Assembly (NCBI RefSeq): GCF_013114625.1
Contig: NZ_VTXD01000010.1
Coordinates: 1 to 64,000, forward strand
Direction: 5' to 3'
Length of the DNA stretch: 64,000 bases
DNA from: Vibrio sp. 99-70-13A1
GTDB lineage: Bacteria; Pseudomonadota; Gammaproteobacteria; Enterobacterales; Vibrionaceae
Both the position numbers and the translations under genes were made by a program. Positions 33,380-42,754 of this stretch are shown one piece after another (the stretch's first letter is position 1; every line of letters starts with the position of its first letter). The notes beneath the pieces are model-generated. The model was not told where the DNA came from, ran no database searches, and was given only the letters and a program-made list of their open reading frames with translations.

Positions 33380-34075
33380 ATGAAATTAAAGCTTATTGCA
33401 TTAGCTCTATTAACTACGAGTGTATATGCAGATGAAATAGCGGTAGATCTAGAGCGTTTAAGCAACGTCTCAACCGTACAGACAACCAACTTGTCTATAG
33501 AAAGCGAATTTATTGGCTATGAATTAGATGAGGGTAAATACCGTTACGCAAGAGATGTTGAATTAGACGGCTTAGATTGGGCTTTTTGGTACGGTGATAG
33601 ACAGTCGGTTAGTAAGCCAAGTACTTATATGATAAGTGAAGCTACCGAGGTCGGTGAAATAAAAACAGTCGCAACGGATAGTTCAAAAAATGCAACTTCG
33701 AACCGATATCATTGGCAAGGAGGAAGTTCAGAGGATTACTTAACTCAGCTATCTTATTCTGGCTTGCTTCAAAGAAATGGTGGCTTCTCATTTCAAGTTC
33801 AGCCTGAATCTAATGGGAAATACTCAATTGAGCTTTACACACACAACTGGCTTTCATCAGCGGATGTAACGGCTTGTGTAGCAAATGAATGTATCACTAT
33901 TCAAAATGACATTTCATTTCATATGACCAGCATTAAAAACACCATTACCTTTGAAATTAAGAATCCTGATGACGTGGTGGATATCTCATTTAACCGACAC
34001 TATAGACAGTTTGATTTTGAAACCTCGCAGGGTTATCACGGCTTAGAAGCAATCCAACTAAAAGAGGTTCAGTAA
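33380..34075 (+). CDS. Exported beta-sandwich-like protein, partner of the adjacent serine protease
   Basis: A 231-residue exported protein (signal peptide about 1-17, cleaved after VYA). Residues about 55-228 follow the pattern LDWAFWYG...RYHWQGG...GGFSFQVQP...YSIELYTHNW, resembling a beta-sandwich repeat seen in bacterial surface and adhesin-like proteins; I recall this pattern but cannot name the Pfam family. Two close cysteines (CVANEC) may form a disulfide. It ends one base before the protease start, with AGAGG serving as its ribosome site, so both are made together. Ligand, inhibitor or substrate-targeting roles are all possible; none is shown. Ribosome site GGAGGG upstream. Confidence 0.7.
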   Translation: MKLKLIALALLTTSVYADEIAVDLERLSNVSTVQTTNLSIESEFIGYELDEGKYRYARDVELDGLDWAFWYGDRQSVSKPSTYMISEATEVGEIKTVATDSSKNATSNRYHWQGGSSEDYLTQLSYSGLLQRNGGFSFQVQPESNGKYSIELYTHNWLSSADVTACVANECITIQNDISFHMTSIKNTITFEIKNPDDVVDISFNRHYRQFDFETSQGYHGLEAIQLKEVQ

Positions 34076-34076
34076 T

Positions 34077-35237
34077 ATGAGAACAGTTATTCTTGCATCC
34101 GCTATTCTGACCGCTTTTTCTGCTCATGCTGGTTTAGGTAAAATGGACCGTTCAGTCAGCCAACATAAAGCATTTGCGCTACAGAAGCAGTTTGATTTTG
34201 CATGTCACATGAACGCAGGTTCAGCTACTTTGATAGATCCTTACTGGGTTATTACCGCGAACCATGTGTCTGGGGCTAAAAGTGAAGGCTACGAAAATGC
34301 TGTGACTTGTTCTTCTTATGAGAAAGACGAGGAAGGTAAGTATAAAGTTGTCCATACATCACGCGCTACTACCGATCCGAAAGGGGAGTGGGGAGAGTAT
34401 GAATTTACCGATGGTATCTATGATTTTGCGCTTGTACGTCTAGACACTCCCATTACAGGGATTAAACCTGCCAAACTGCCTGAGAAAGGGATGTTTAGCC
34501 ACTCAGAAATATACGAAGTGAACAGCGTAGGTTTCGGTAATTACAATGGGCGTAATGGCGGTCAAAAATTTGTTAAGTACAACGATACTGATAAAAAATG
34601 GCTAGCGGAATATAAATATGACCCTGTGATTTTGCCTCAAAGTGATTTGCAATGGCTAATCATCCATGGCGATTCTGGTTCAGGTATTACGATTGAACGA
34701 GAAGGTGAGTTCTATATCATCGGTGAAATCGGCTTACAATATTACGGTGAGCTTGGCTGGCAAGATACGTTTGATGATGTAATTGGTCGTTTAGATTCAC
34801 TGAACCATGATATGAAAAAACATGGCTTCAGCTATTCTGAATTGGTTGAACTGCAGAATGTGAAATGGACATCTACCACACAAAATGATGTTGAAAATCT
34901 TCATGCTTTCTATAGTTACTGGAAAGCGAAAAACATGGATTTCAATAACACATATTGGACGGAAGATGGAGGTATCTACAATACCGCTTATGCAACTTCA
35001 GGAGCGAAGTATACTTTTGAAACTGTGATTCCTGCTAATCCGAAAGCACCTGCGTTTGATGTGTTTGTAAATGGACGACAAGTCGCTCATAACATTAAAG
35101 CGGATAAGGAAAGTGTATTCCTTAAAGTGAATGCTTTTGAGCAAAAGGGTGATCAAATGGTCATTGAGTTTAAACCGTTAGAAAAGACGAATGAGAAGAT
35201 CTTGCTGGATCACTTCTTAGTCCGTACTGCTGATTAG
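34077..35237 (+). CDS. Secreted trypsin-like serine protease with C-terminal accessory domain
   Basis: A 386-residue S1-family protease: signal peptide (about 1-18), catalytic triad visible as H63 (VITANHVSG, with N in place of the usual A), D116 (YDFALVRL) and S200 (IIHGDSGSG). A C-terminal domain (about 265-386) has beta character (KYTFETVIPANPKAPAFDVFVNG) and resembles the end of the upstream protein. Vibrio trypsin-like proteases are typically exported by type II secretion, but no GlyGly-CTERM tail is present here. It follows its partner by one base and ends convergently with asnS. Confidence 0.85.
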   Translation: MRTVILASAILTAFSAHAGLGKMDRSVSQHKAFALQKQFDFACHMNAGSATLIDPYWVITANHVSGAKSEGYENAVTCSSYEKDEEGKYKVVHTSRATTDPKGEWGEYEFTDGIYDFALVRLDTPITGIKPAKLPEKGMFSHSEIYEVNSVGFGNYNGRNGGQKFVKYNDTDKKWLAEYKYDPVILPQSDLQWLIIHGDSGSGITIEREGEFYIIGEIGLQYYGELGWQDTFDDVIGRLDSLNHDMKKHGFSYSELVELQNVKWTSTTQNDVENLHAFYSYWKAKNMDFNNTYWTEDGGIYNTAYATSGAKYTFETVIPANPKAPAFDVFVNGRQVAHNIKADKESVFLKVNAFEQKGDQMVIEFKPLEKTNEKILLDHFLVRTAD

Positions 35238-35335
35238 CCTTAACCTTAAACTTAATGTAAGTCTTAGATTAAACCTTAGCTTCTAAGCTTGTATCAATAG
35301 GCTTTTATAAGTAAGCGCTTATAAATAAGCAAGTA

Positions 35336-35367
35336 TAAAAAAACCTCCGTATAAACGGAGGTTTTTA
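35336..35367. terminator. Bidirectional rho-independent terminator
   Basis: AAAACCTCCGT / ACGGAGGTTTT stem with A-run and T-run on either side, between the protease gene and convergent asnS. Confidence 0.88.
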
Positions 35368-35409
35368 TTTATTTGTTACTGACTTCTTTAAGTAAGAAGC
35401 AAGCTGATA

Positions 35410-36810
35410 TTAGAAGTTCGCAGAACGTGGAGTACGTGGGAACGGGATAACGTCACGAACGTTGCCCATGCCAGTTACGTAAGACACTAGACGCTCAAAG
35501 CCAAGACCGAAGCCAGCGTGAGGCACTGTGCCGTATTTACGTAGGTCGCGGTACCAGCTCATGTGCTCAGGGTCGATGCCCATACCAATCATGCGCTCGT
35601 CTAGAATGTCTAGACGCTCTTCACGTTGTGCACCACCGATGATTTCACCGATGCCTGGTGCAAGCACGTCCATAGCTGCTACTGTTTTGCCGTCGTCGTT
35701 TAAGCGCATGTAGAAAGCTTTGATGTCTTTCGGGTAGTTCTTAACGATAACAGGCGCTTTAAAGTGCTCTTCAGCTAGGTAACGCTCATGCTCAGAAGAC
35801 ATGTCGATGCCCCACTCAACGTCGAATTCAAATTTCTTACCAGAATCTAGTAGGATTTGGATTGCGTCAGTGTAGTCAACTTGTGCGAAATCAGCGTCTA
35901 CGAATTGCTCTAGACGAGTGATTGCTTCTTTGTCGATACGAGAAGCGAAGAACTCAAGGTCATCACGGCGTTCTTCAAGAACAGCAGCGAACACGTACTT
36001 AAGCATGTCTTCAGCAAGTTTCGCTACATCGTCAAGGTCTGCAAACGCAACTTCAGGTTCAACCATCCAGAACTCAGCTAGGTGGCGACTTGTGTTTGAA
36101 TTTTCAGCACGGAACGTAGGACCGAACGTGTAAACCTTGCTTAGTGCACAAGCGTAAGCTTCAGCATTAAGTTGGCCAGATACTGTTAGGAAAGTTTCTT
36201 TACCGAAGAAATCTTCGTTGAAGTCCACTTTGCCTTCGTCAGTGCGAGGTAGGTTTTCCATGTCTAGCGTAGAAACGCGGAACATTTCACCAGCGCCTTC
36301 TGCATCAGATGCAGTGATAAGCGGAGCTGAAGTCCAGAAGAAGCCTTGCTCGTGGTAGAAACGGTGAATCGCTTGAGATAAACAGTTACGTACACGTGCT
36401 ACTGCGCCGATCACGTTTGTACGTGGGCGTAGGTGAGCAACTTCACGAAGGTATTCGATAGAGTGACGTGTCTTAGCCATTGGATAAGTGTCAGCGTCTT
36501 CAACCCAGCCTACAACTTTAACGTCAGTTGCAGCTAGTTCGAAGTCTTGACCTTTCGCAGGAGACTCAACAATCTTACCCGTTACTTCAACAGAGCAGCC
36601 AGTTGTTAGCTTTAATACTTCGTCTTCGTAATTATTAAGATTATTAGGAACCACGGCCTGAATCGGGTCGAAACAAGAGCCGTCATAAATGGCAAGGAAA
36701 GAGATTCCAGCTTTGGAATCACGACGTGAACGGATCCAGCCGCGAACAGTTACTTCACTGTCTACCGCTAGTTTGCCGCCAAGTACGTCTGTTACAGGCG
36801 CGTAAGTCAT
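35410..36810 (-). CDS. asnS: Asparaginyl-tRNA synthetase
   Basis: A class II aminoacyl-tRNA synthetase charging tRNA-Asn, cytoplasmic, 466 residues. N-terminal anticodon-binding OB fold (about 15-105; [20 protein letters not shown]), then the class II catalytic core with motif 2 [15 protein letters not shown] and motif 3 [15 protein letters not shown]. The start at 36810 ([10 protein letters not shown]) is the family start; the frame extends six codons upstream but without a ribosome site. Monocistronic; shares a bidirectional terminator with the protease pair. Confidence 0.98.
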   Translation of the reverse strand: MTYAPVTDVLGGKLAVDSEVTVRGWIRSRRDSKAGISFLAIYDGSCFDPIQAVVPNNLNNYEDEVLKLTTGCSVEVTGKIVESPAKGQDFELAATDVKVVGWVEDADTYPMAKTRHSIEYLREVAHLRPRTNVIGAVARVRNCLSQAIHRFYHEQGFFWTSAPLITASDAEGAGEMFRVSTLDMENLPRTDEGKVDFNEDFFGKETFLTVSGQLNAEAYACALSKVYTFGPTFRAENSNTSRHLAEFWMVEPEVAFADLDDVAKLAEDMLKYVFAAVLEERRDDLEFFASRIDKEAITRLEQFVDADFAQVDYTDAIQILLDSGKKFEFDVEWGIDMSSEHERYLAEEHFKAPVIVKNYPKDIKAFYMRLNDDGKTVAAMDVLAPGIGEIIGGAQREERLDILDERMIGMGIDPEHMSWYRDLRKYGTVPHAGFGLGFERLVSYVTGMGNVRDVIPFPRTPRSANF

Positions 36811-37016
36811 GTTGATTTCATTCTCCATTGAGGGACAAATTCAACTCAAAGTTTCTAGCATTGCAGCAAATAAACCGTTATTTGAACAATAATTAGCCGA
36901 AACATTGAGTTGTATAAACTTTTTAAATCGATTGAACATATTACCTGTCATACAGACAGCTTCAACCTTTATTCTTGCCTGCTAGGCGAAAAAATCATAA
37001 CGGTTGATTTTTTGCT

Positions 37017-38663
37017 CTATTTACCTGCGTTTTTCGCCTGTCGGTCATTAATTTGCTCATGAGAGAACTTGAATTGGTTGATCAAAGATTCTAAATGAAC
37101 AGAAAGATCTTCTAAGCTATGGCTGATGTCCCTCGTTTGGCTTGCCGACTGTGACGTGTTGTCGGCATGAGAAGAAATCATCTTCACTTTATCTTGCACT
37201 TCCTTAGTGGCATGTGTGGTTGACTGTGTCTGAGTTTGTATATTCTGCGCATGTTGAAGCACTTGCTGCATCTCATCGACCACATTACTCATCTCTTTTG
37301 ATAGAGCATCGATATCCGCTGAATTAGAATATGCTTTTTCACATACATTATCAGCCGACACTAGAGATTCTTCACTTCCTTTCTGGAACTGCCCAATAAT
37401 GGATTCAATACTTCCTGTTGCTTCTGCCGTGCGAGAAGCTAATTGGCGAACTTCATCTGCAACCACGGCAAACCCTCTACCTTGCTCGCCTGCCCGGGCA
37501 GCTTCAATTGCAGCGTTTAAAGCTAATAAGTTTGTTTGTTCAGCAATGCCTCGAATGACACTCAAAATAGAAGACACTTCGGATGTTTGCTGGTTGAGTG
37601 AGGTGATTTTATTTTTCACTTCCTCAATATTGCCGACCAAATCTTTAATATCTTTACTGGCATTTTGAGCCTGGCTGGCACTCTTTAATGCGACATCAGC
37701 GGTATGTGATATTAGTTCAGAAGCGGTCACCGTTGCTTCTTCTACATTGATCTGCTGCGCCTGTATGCCCCCCATATTATCTTGAACTTCACTGGTTTCT
37801 TCTTGTTGGTTACTGGCAGCATTTTCAGTGGTTTGCGCCACTCCAGTGAGCTGGTGAGCAGAAGCATTGAGTTTGTGAGAAGTGTTTTGTACTTGCTTAA
37901 GGCTATCCGACACCGTTCCCATGAATGAATTTATGGAAGTTTCGAGCGTGCCAATTTCATCTTGACGAGTAGCTTTCAATCGTTGTGATAGATCTTTATC
38001 AACACTGACTTGGGTCATGAAGCGTGACGTTTTTTGAATAGGGCGGACAATGATTTTTCTAATTAAAGTCATCGTCAAAATGAATCCGACAAGAGAAATA
38101 CCCGCCATGATGCCAATCGCGGTGACCGTTTGGGTATTGATCATTGAATTGACGTGGCTAAGATTATATTCCAACCGGATTGCGCCTAACACTTCACCTT
38201 CAGGTGCCATGTGGCAAGCGACACAGTTGGTACCGCGATAATTCTCACTCGACTTCATCGGTAAGGCGACGACAATTCCTTTCCCCCATTCACCATTAAA
38301 ATGTTCAATGACGGTTTCGCCAGCTAAAGCTCGTCTATCAATGTCATCTTGTGGCTGTTGGTTTGGATTACCAGCTCCATAGAGTTTACTAACTGTATCT
38401 GAACGTAGAACTCGAACTTGTTCGATCCCGTCCTGAACTAAAGCCTTTTGACGTAATGTCTCTTTTTGAGCCATGGTTCCGGTCAGCATCATCATATTGA
38501 GGCTGTCGAAATAATTACTGGCTTTGTCGTGCAACTGTTCACTTAGCACAGAGTTAACCAGCTCTTTTTGTTGGGTATATTGAAAGTAAGTGGATATAAC
38601 TAATAGAAGACTGAAAACGATGACGAGAGCCACCAAAATTTTTGACGTTATAGTTGAGCGCAT
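37017..38663 (-). CDS. Methyl-accepting chemotaxis protein with periplasmic c-type haem site
   Basis: A 548-residue chemoreceptor. First helix about 8-27, a periplasmic sensor (about 28-175), second helix (about 180-200), HAMP (about 203-255), and a signalling domain with the tip [20 protein letters not shown]. The periplasmic part contains C147-V-A-C150-H151, a canonical CxxCH haem c attachment site, within [20 protein letters not shown], preceding the helix by about 30 residues. This resembles the haem-c sensor chemoreceptors known from Geobacter (GSU0582/GSU0935) and Desulfovibrio DcrA, which sense redox state or small gases. Haem attachment is inferred from the motif. Confidence 0.9.
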   Translation of the reverse strand: MRSTITSKILVALVIVFSLLLVISTYFQYTQQKELVNSVLSEQLHDKASNYFDSLNMMMLTGTMAQKETLRQKALVQDGIEQVRVLRSDTVSKLYGAGNPNQQPQDDIDRRALAGETVIEHFNGEWGKGIVVALPMKSSENYRGTNCVACHMAPEGEVLGAIRLEYNLSHVNSMINTQTVTAIGIMAGISLVGFILTMTLIRKIIVRPIQKTSRFMTQVSVDKDLSQRLKATRQDEIGTLETSINSFMGTVSDSLKQVQNTSHKLNASAHQLTGVAQTTENAASNQQEETSEVQDNMGGIQAQQINVEEATVTASELISHTADVALKSASQAQNASKDIKDLVGNIEEVKNKITSLNQQTSEVSSILSVIRGIAEQTNLLALNAAIEAARAGEQGRGFAVVADEVRQLASRTAEATGSIESIIGQFQKGSEESLVSADNVCEKAYSNSADIDALSKEMSNVVDEMQQVLQHAQNIQTQTQSTTHATKEVQDKVKMISSHADNTSQSASQTRDISHSLEDLSVHLESLINQFKFSHEQINDRQAKNAGK

Positions 38664-38794
38664 AATAAGTTTTTATAAATGATATTTGACAAGCGATACT
38701 GTAGCCCTAAAAACACGTACTACCTAAGTACTAGTTTCATTACTGTGACCACACTCCGGTTGTGGTTATGTATATGTGATGTAGCAGTTATGTG

Positions 38795-38829
38795 ATAATT
38801 ATTTGACGATGCAAGTGTCAAATAATTAT
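38795..38829. promoter_or_regulatory. Candidate operator: 13-bp perfect inverted repeat
   Basis: ATAATTATTTGAC (38795-38807) and GTCAAATAATTAT (38817-38829) flank a 9-nt centre, in the gap between the divergent haem chemoreceptor and queD. No T-run follows, so it is more likely a dimeric protein site (or cruciform) than a terminator. Binding protein unknown. Confidence 0.45.
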
Positions 38830-38942
38830 GCCTAAATCGGAATGAATATCTCAGTTAGCATTGGTGTTAATATTTATAGATCTTGTAGTCATCAAGGCTT
38901 TTACGTAAGATTGCGTGTCATTTTTTTAGCCTGAGAAACACA

Positions 38943-39305
38943 ATGAGAACAGAGTTATATAAAGAGTTTATGTTTGAAGCAGCACACCATTTACCGCATG
39001 TGCCAGAAGGGCATAAATGTGGTCGTTTGCATGGTCACTCTTTTCTTGTTCGTTTATATGTTGAAGGTGAAGTTGATCCGCATACAGGCTGGGTTATTGA
39101 TTTTTCAGAAATTAAAGCGGTATTTAAACCTATTTACGATCGTTTAGACCATTACTACTTGAACGATATCGAAGGGTTAGAAAACCCAACAAGTGAAGTA
39201 TTAGCGAAGTGGGTTTGGAACGAGCTAAAACCTTCTCTTCCTCTACTTAGTAAAGTAGAGATTAAAGAAACATGTACTGCTGGTTGCATTTACCGCGGTG
39301 AGTAA
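38943..39305 (+). CDS. queD: 6-carboxytetrahydropterin synthase
   Basis: QueD converts dihydroneopterin triphosphate to 6-carboxy-tetrahydropterin in queuosine/preQ0 biosynthesis. The 120-residue protein shows the zinc histidines in [10 protein letters not shown] (H15/H16) and CGRLHGH (H30, H32), and C26 as the catalytic cysteine. Length and spacing match bacterial QueD. Other que genes are not adjacent. No preQ1 riboswitch was recognised upstream. Strong terminator follows. Confidence 0.95.
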   Translation: MRTELYKEFMFEAAHHLPHVPEGHKCGRLHGHSFLVRLYVEGEVDPHTGWVIDFSEIKAVFKPIYDRLDHYYLNDIEGLENPTSEVLAKWVWNELKPSLPLLSKVEIKETCTAGCIYRGE

Positions 39306-39365
39306 AGTTTAAGGTTAACCCTTATTCTTACATCAATTCTATAATTCTTTTTATAGTCTGATTAT

Positions 39366-39392
39366 AAAGCGCCAATTGTTGGCGCTTTTTTG
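39366..39392 (+). terminator. Rho-independent terminator after queD
   Basis: AAGCGCCAA / TTGGCGCTT stem with T-run. Confidence 0.9.
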
Positions 39393-39914
39393 TATCTAAA
39401 TTAACCTGAATGTTTATCCGTTTAACTTGGACCTTATAATTTAAATATCTGTTTGCTTAGCATTGATATGTTTAATGTTATTTAACAAAATTGAAACCTA
39501 GCATGTTGACAAGAAAGGGAGAGCTTAGGTGTTAAACACTTTTTATCGTTTTGGCATTGTATTTCAGTGTTCCTTGTATAAGATAAAACGTCTTCCATAA
39601 GGGAGAGATGTGGCAATGGATTTGTCACCTGTAACAAAATGGAATGTGACAACTGGACACATACATGAAATTCAAAATAACGTCTCCAATCATTGAACCA
39701 ACAGAAGGTTCGCCCCACCGAGCAAGTGCAACTTTACTCGATACTCTACAACCTCGCTTGTTTCCTCTGCTCCATGCTTTACTTGCTCGCTTTCTGCCAG
39801 CGCACCCTTCTTATTATCGGTCTTATAACTTTATTTCACACTGATTTTTCGATATCAGCACGATAGCGATGCTTAATCACATCAAAATAATTAAACAAAT
39901 AAGTTAAAGACTAT
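39393..39914 (+). promoter_or_regulatory. Long leader region upstream of tyrP
   Basis: About 520 bp without a convincing long gene. It contains a 26-codon ORF with a strong ribosome site at 39616-39696, a 9-bp inverted repeat (39719-39727 with 39781-39789), and a pyrimidine-rich stretch near 39740-39820. A regulated leader is plausible. I found no good TyrR box (TGTAAA-N6-TTTACA). Confidence 0.4.
39616..39696 (+). CDS. Possible 26-residue leader peptide
   Basis: An ATG preceded at 8 nt by AGGGAGAG opens a 26-codon frame (MDLSPVTKWNVTTGHIHE...), ending shortly before a 9-bp inverted repeat upstream of tyrP. It has only one tryptophan and no tyrosine or phenylalanine run, so a classic aromatic attenuator is unlikely. 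Judged weak; only the ribosome site supports it. Confidence 0.2.
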   Translation: MDLSPVTKWNVTTGHIHEIQNNVSNH

Positions 39915-41069
39915 ATGAATATTAAAATGATAGGGAGCTCCCTAATTATCGCTGGTACCGCTTTAGGTGCTGGTATGCTTGCCATTCCAATGGTTCTCGC
40001 TCAATTTGGGTTAGTTTACGGAACCTCACTGATGGTTCTTATCTGTTTCGGAACAACTTATGCAGCGCTGCTTTTGTTAGAAGCGACGCTGAAATCTGGT
40101 GGTGGTCTTGGTTTAAACTCTGTAGCGAGAGAAACGCTTGGAAAAAAAGGTCAATTCATCACTAACGGGTTACTTTACGCGTTACTTATTTGCTTACTCA
40201 TGGCTTATATTCTGGGCGCGGGTGATTTGATCAGTAAGTTGGTGGCGAACTTTGGTCTCACGCTCTCGGCAGTTCAAAGCCAAGTGTTATTTACGGTGCT
40301 AGCCGGCGCTATTGTTGCTTGTGGAACGGGAGCGGTAGACAAGCTCAATCGGCTGCTATTTTTAGTGATGCTATGCAGTTTAGTTTTGACATTGATATTT
40401 CTGATGCCTGGTGTGTCGACCTATAACATGCAGCAAGTAACGAATAATGACCACGTTGAATTAATTAAAACCAGTGCCATTTTATTCACCAGTTTCGGGT
40501 TTATGGTGGTTATCCCAACATTGGTTTCTTATAACCATGAAGCGACAGACAAACAACTGCGTAATATGGTCATTATTGGATCTTTGATTCCCTTAGTCTG
40601 TTACTTATTCTGGCTATTTGCTGTGGTGGGTAATTTAAGCCCCGAACAGTTCAGAAGCTTTCACAATGTATCCGACTTAATGGCCGCATTTGAAGCTCGT
40701 TCTCCTTGGGTTGGCAGTATATTAACTACGTTCACCGGTCTAGCGTTATTGACGTCATTTTTTGGTGTTGCGATGGCACTATTCAATCAAAACAAAGACA
40801 TGTTTAACCAGAATACCGCTGTGACTTATGGCATTAGTTTTATATTGCCTTTAGCGGGGTCATTGCTGGCGGCGGATAAGTTTTTAGCGGTATTGAATTA
40901 CGCAGGGATTATTTTAGTTTTCTTAGCGGTTTTTGTGCCGTTAGCTATGGTCCATAAGCAACGATTCATGAAAATAGCTGAAGACAAATACCGAGCAGAA
41001 GGGGGCAATGTAATGTTGATGTTCTCATTGGCTTTTGGTTGCTTCCTGCTTATCTCACAAGTGATTTAA
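39915..41069 (+). CDS. tyrP: Aromatic amino acid (tyrosine-type) permease, HAAAP family
   Basis: A 384-residue carrier with about 11 helices in the hydroxy/aromatic amino acid permease family. The N-terminal GTALGAGMLAIPMVLAQFG is typical of TyrP/Mtr, and the C-terminal half keeps SYNHEATDKQLRNMVIIGSL. It most likely imports tyrosine (proton symport) at the inner membrane; Mtr-like tryptophan uptake cannot be excluded. Monocistronic, with an unusually long leader upstream and a bidirectional terminator downstream. tyrR is also in the window, consistent with TyrR control, but I did not find a clear TyrR box here. Confidence 0.9.
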   Translation: MNIKMIGSSLIIAGTALGAGMLAIPMVLAQFGLVYGTSLMVLICFGTTYAALLLLEATLKSGGGLGLNSVARETLGKKGQFITNGLLYALLICLLMAYILGAGDLISKLVANFGLTLSAVQSQVLFTVLAGAIVACGTGAVDKLNRLLFLVMLCSLVLTLIFLMPGVSTYNMQQVTNNDHVELIKTSAILFTSFGFMVVIPTLVSYNHEATDKQLRNMVIIGSLIPLVCYLFWLFAVVGNLSPEQFRSFHNVSDLMAAFEARSPWVGSILTTFTGLALLTSFFGVAMALFNQNKDMFNQNTAVTYGISFILPLAGSLLAADKFLAVLNYAGIILVFLAVFVPLAMVHKQRFMKIAEDKYRAEGGNVMLMFSLAFGCFLLISQVI

Positions 41070-41130
41070 TTAGCTAAAGCAAGGGTCTAAGAAAGACCTG
41101 TCTTTGTGTTTCGATACAAAAACTAGATAC

Positions 41131-41162
41131 AAAAAAAGGAACGCATCGGCGTTCCTTTTTAT
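41131..41162. terminator. Rho-independent terminator after tyrP
   Basis: AAAAAGGAACGC / GCGTTCCTTTTT stem. Symmetric A and T flanks let it serve the convergent sdaA transcript as well. Confidence 0.88.
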
Positions 41163-41272
41163 TATCTGCTCGTTATCAAGCAGACTGAGTTAAGTGTTGG
41201 CTTGTTAACTGATGCTGGCCAATAAATTAATGCTGACTAGCAAGCCAATGTTAACTAACTAACGAATGTTTA

Positions 41273-42634
41273 TTAACAAACAACCTTAACAGCCAAACCA
41301 CCTTGAGAAGTCTCACGGTATTTAGCGTTCATGTCTTTACCTGTTTCTAGCATTGTTTCGATAACTTTATCTAGAGAAACAGTAGGAGCAGAAGAGCGAC
41401 GAAGTGCCATACGAGTTGAATTGATTGCTTTTACTGCAGCAATACCATTACGCTCGATACATGGAACTTGTACTTGGCCAGCAACTGGGTCACATGTAAG
41501 ACCTAGGTTGTGCTCCATGCCGATTTCTGCAGCCATACATACTTGCTCAGGGCTACCACCCATAAGCTCAGCAAGGCCAGCAGCAGCCATAGAACATGCC
41601 ACACCAACTTCACCCTGACAGCCTACTTCAGCACCAGAGATAGAAGCATTACGCTTGTAAAGACCACCTATCGCGCCAGAAGCTGCGAAGTAACGGATGT
41701 AGTCTTTCTCTGTTACTGTTTGGATGAACTTATCGTAGTAAGCTAATACAGCAGGGATGATGCCACACGCGCCGTTTGTTGGTGCCGTTACTACACGACC
41801 GCCAGCCGCGTTTTCTTCATTTACTGCGAAAGCAAACATGTTCACCCAGTCAACAACCGTCATTGGATCGTTGGTTGTTTTTTCTGACGTGATCAGTTGT
41901 TGGCGAAGTGCTGCTGCACGACGAGGTACACGCAGTGGACCAGGCAGGATACCTTCAGTATTCATACCGCGATCCATACACTCACGCATCGTTCTCCAGA
42001 TGTTAGCGAAGTAAGTACGAGACTCTTCGTCTGAGTGGAACGCTGCTTGGTTTTTCATAACCAGTGTACTGATAGAAAGACCACTTTCTTTACACTGATT
42101 AACCAGCTCTTCAGCTGTTGTGAATTCGTAAGGTGCTTTAATTGGGTTTTCTTCTTCTTTGCCGAAGCTCTCTTCGTCAACGATGAAACCGCCACCAATT
42201 GAGTAGTACGTTTTTGAATAAGCGACTTCGTCATCAACCCAAGCATGAATGCTCATGCCATTTTCATGCAATGAAAGGTTCGAAGTATGGAAGTTCATTC
42301 CGCCATCTTTAGGGAACGAAACAGTATGACAGTGCATACCAACAGGTAGACGTTCAGTTTCTTCTACTCGAGCAATAAAGCCCGCTATAGAGTCGATATC
42401 TACTTTCTCAGGAGTATTGCCAGCAAGACCCATGATGATAGCGATATCTGTGTGGTGACCTTTCCCTGTCAGTGATAGTGATCCATATACGTCCACGGTG
42501 ATTTTAGTGATGTCGCGCAATTTTCCCATTGAACGTAGGTCATCAATAAATTCTTTACCCGCTTTCATTGGTCCAACTGTGTGTGAGCTCGATGGACCAA
42601 CACCGATTTTATAGATATCAAATACACTAATCAT
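41273..42634 (-). CDS. sdaA: L-serine ammonia-lyase (iron-sulfur type)
   Basis: Deaminates L-serine to pyruvate and ammonia in the cytoplasm using a [4Fe-4S] cluster. A 453-residue single-chain form: the N-terminal beta domain begins MISVFDIYKIGVGPSSSHTVGPM and the alpha domain carries the cluster region with GAEVGCQGEVGVACSMAA and CDPVAGQVQVPCIERN. The start at 42634 has GAGGT upstream; the longer frame is rejected. It follows the serine transporter sdaC, making a serine uptake-and-use operon. An intercistronic hairpin separates them. Confidence 0.96.
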   Translation of the reverse strand: MISVFDIYKIGVGPSSSHTVGPMKAGKEFIDDLRSMGKLRDITKITVDVYGSLSLTGKGHHTDIAIIMGLAGNTPEKVDIDSIAGFIARVEETERLPVGMHCHTVSFPKDGGMNFHTSNLSLHENGMSIHAWVDDEVAYSKTYYSIGGGFIVDEESFGKEEENPIKAPYEFTTAEELVNQCKESGLSISTLVMKNQAAFHSDEESRTYFANIWRTMRECMDRGMNTEGILPGPLRVPRRAAALRQQLITSEKTTNDPMTVVDWVNMFAFAVNEENAAGGRVVTAPTNGACGIIPAVLAYYDKFIQTVTEKDYIRYFAASGAIGGLYKRNASISGAEVGCQGEVGVACSMAAAGLAELMGGSPEQVCMAAEIGMEHNLGLTCDPVAGQVQVPCIERNGIAAVKAINSTRMALRRSSAPTVSLDKVIETMLETGKDMNAKYRETSQGGLAVKVVC

Positions 42635-42651
42635 AGCGATTACCTCAAAAA

Positions 42652-42683
42652 GAGAGCCTCCCAAGGGGAGTAGGGAGGCTCAT
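42652..42683 (-). terminator. Intercistronic hairpin between sdaC and sdaA
   Basis: GAGCCTCCC / GGGAGGCTC, 9 bp perfect, followed on the minus strand by TCTTTTT. Lies just before the sdaA ribosome site; probably partial termination or message processing that sets the sdaC:sdaA ratio. Confidence 0.6.
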
Positions 42684-42754
42684 TTATTATCATTATATTT
42701 TGTGTTTAATCTCGCGATATAAGATGAAGCTCATCTTATAAAAAGTGCTTTAGA

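Noticed and set aside
34077..35237. Toxin-antitoxin or phage defence interpretation of the protease pair
   Set aside because: Both proteins have signal peptides and so act outside the cytoplasm; no nuclease, sensor or immunity-type feature is present.
38700..38942. preQ1 riboswitch upstream of queD
   Set aside because: I could not find the compact preQ1 hairpin and A-rich tail; only a palindrome unlike the aptamer.
39482..39718. Antisense 78-codon frame between queD and tyrP
   Set aside because: No ribosome site, composition unlike a protein, and it opposes a better small frame on the plus strand. Not supported as a gene.
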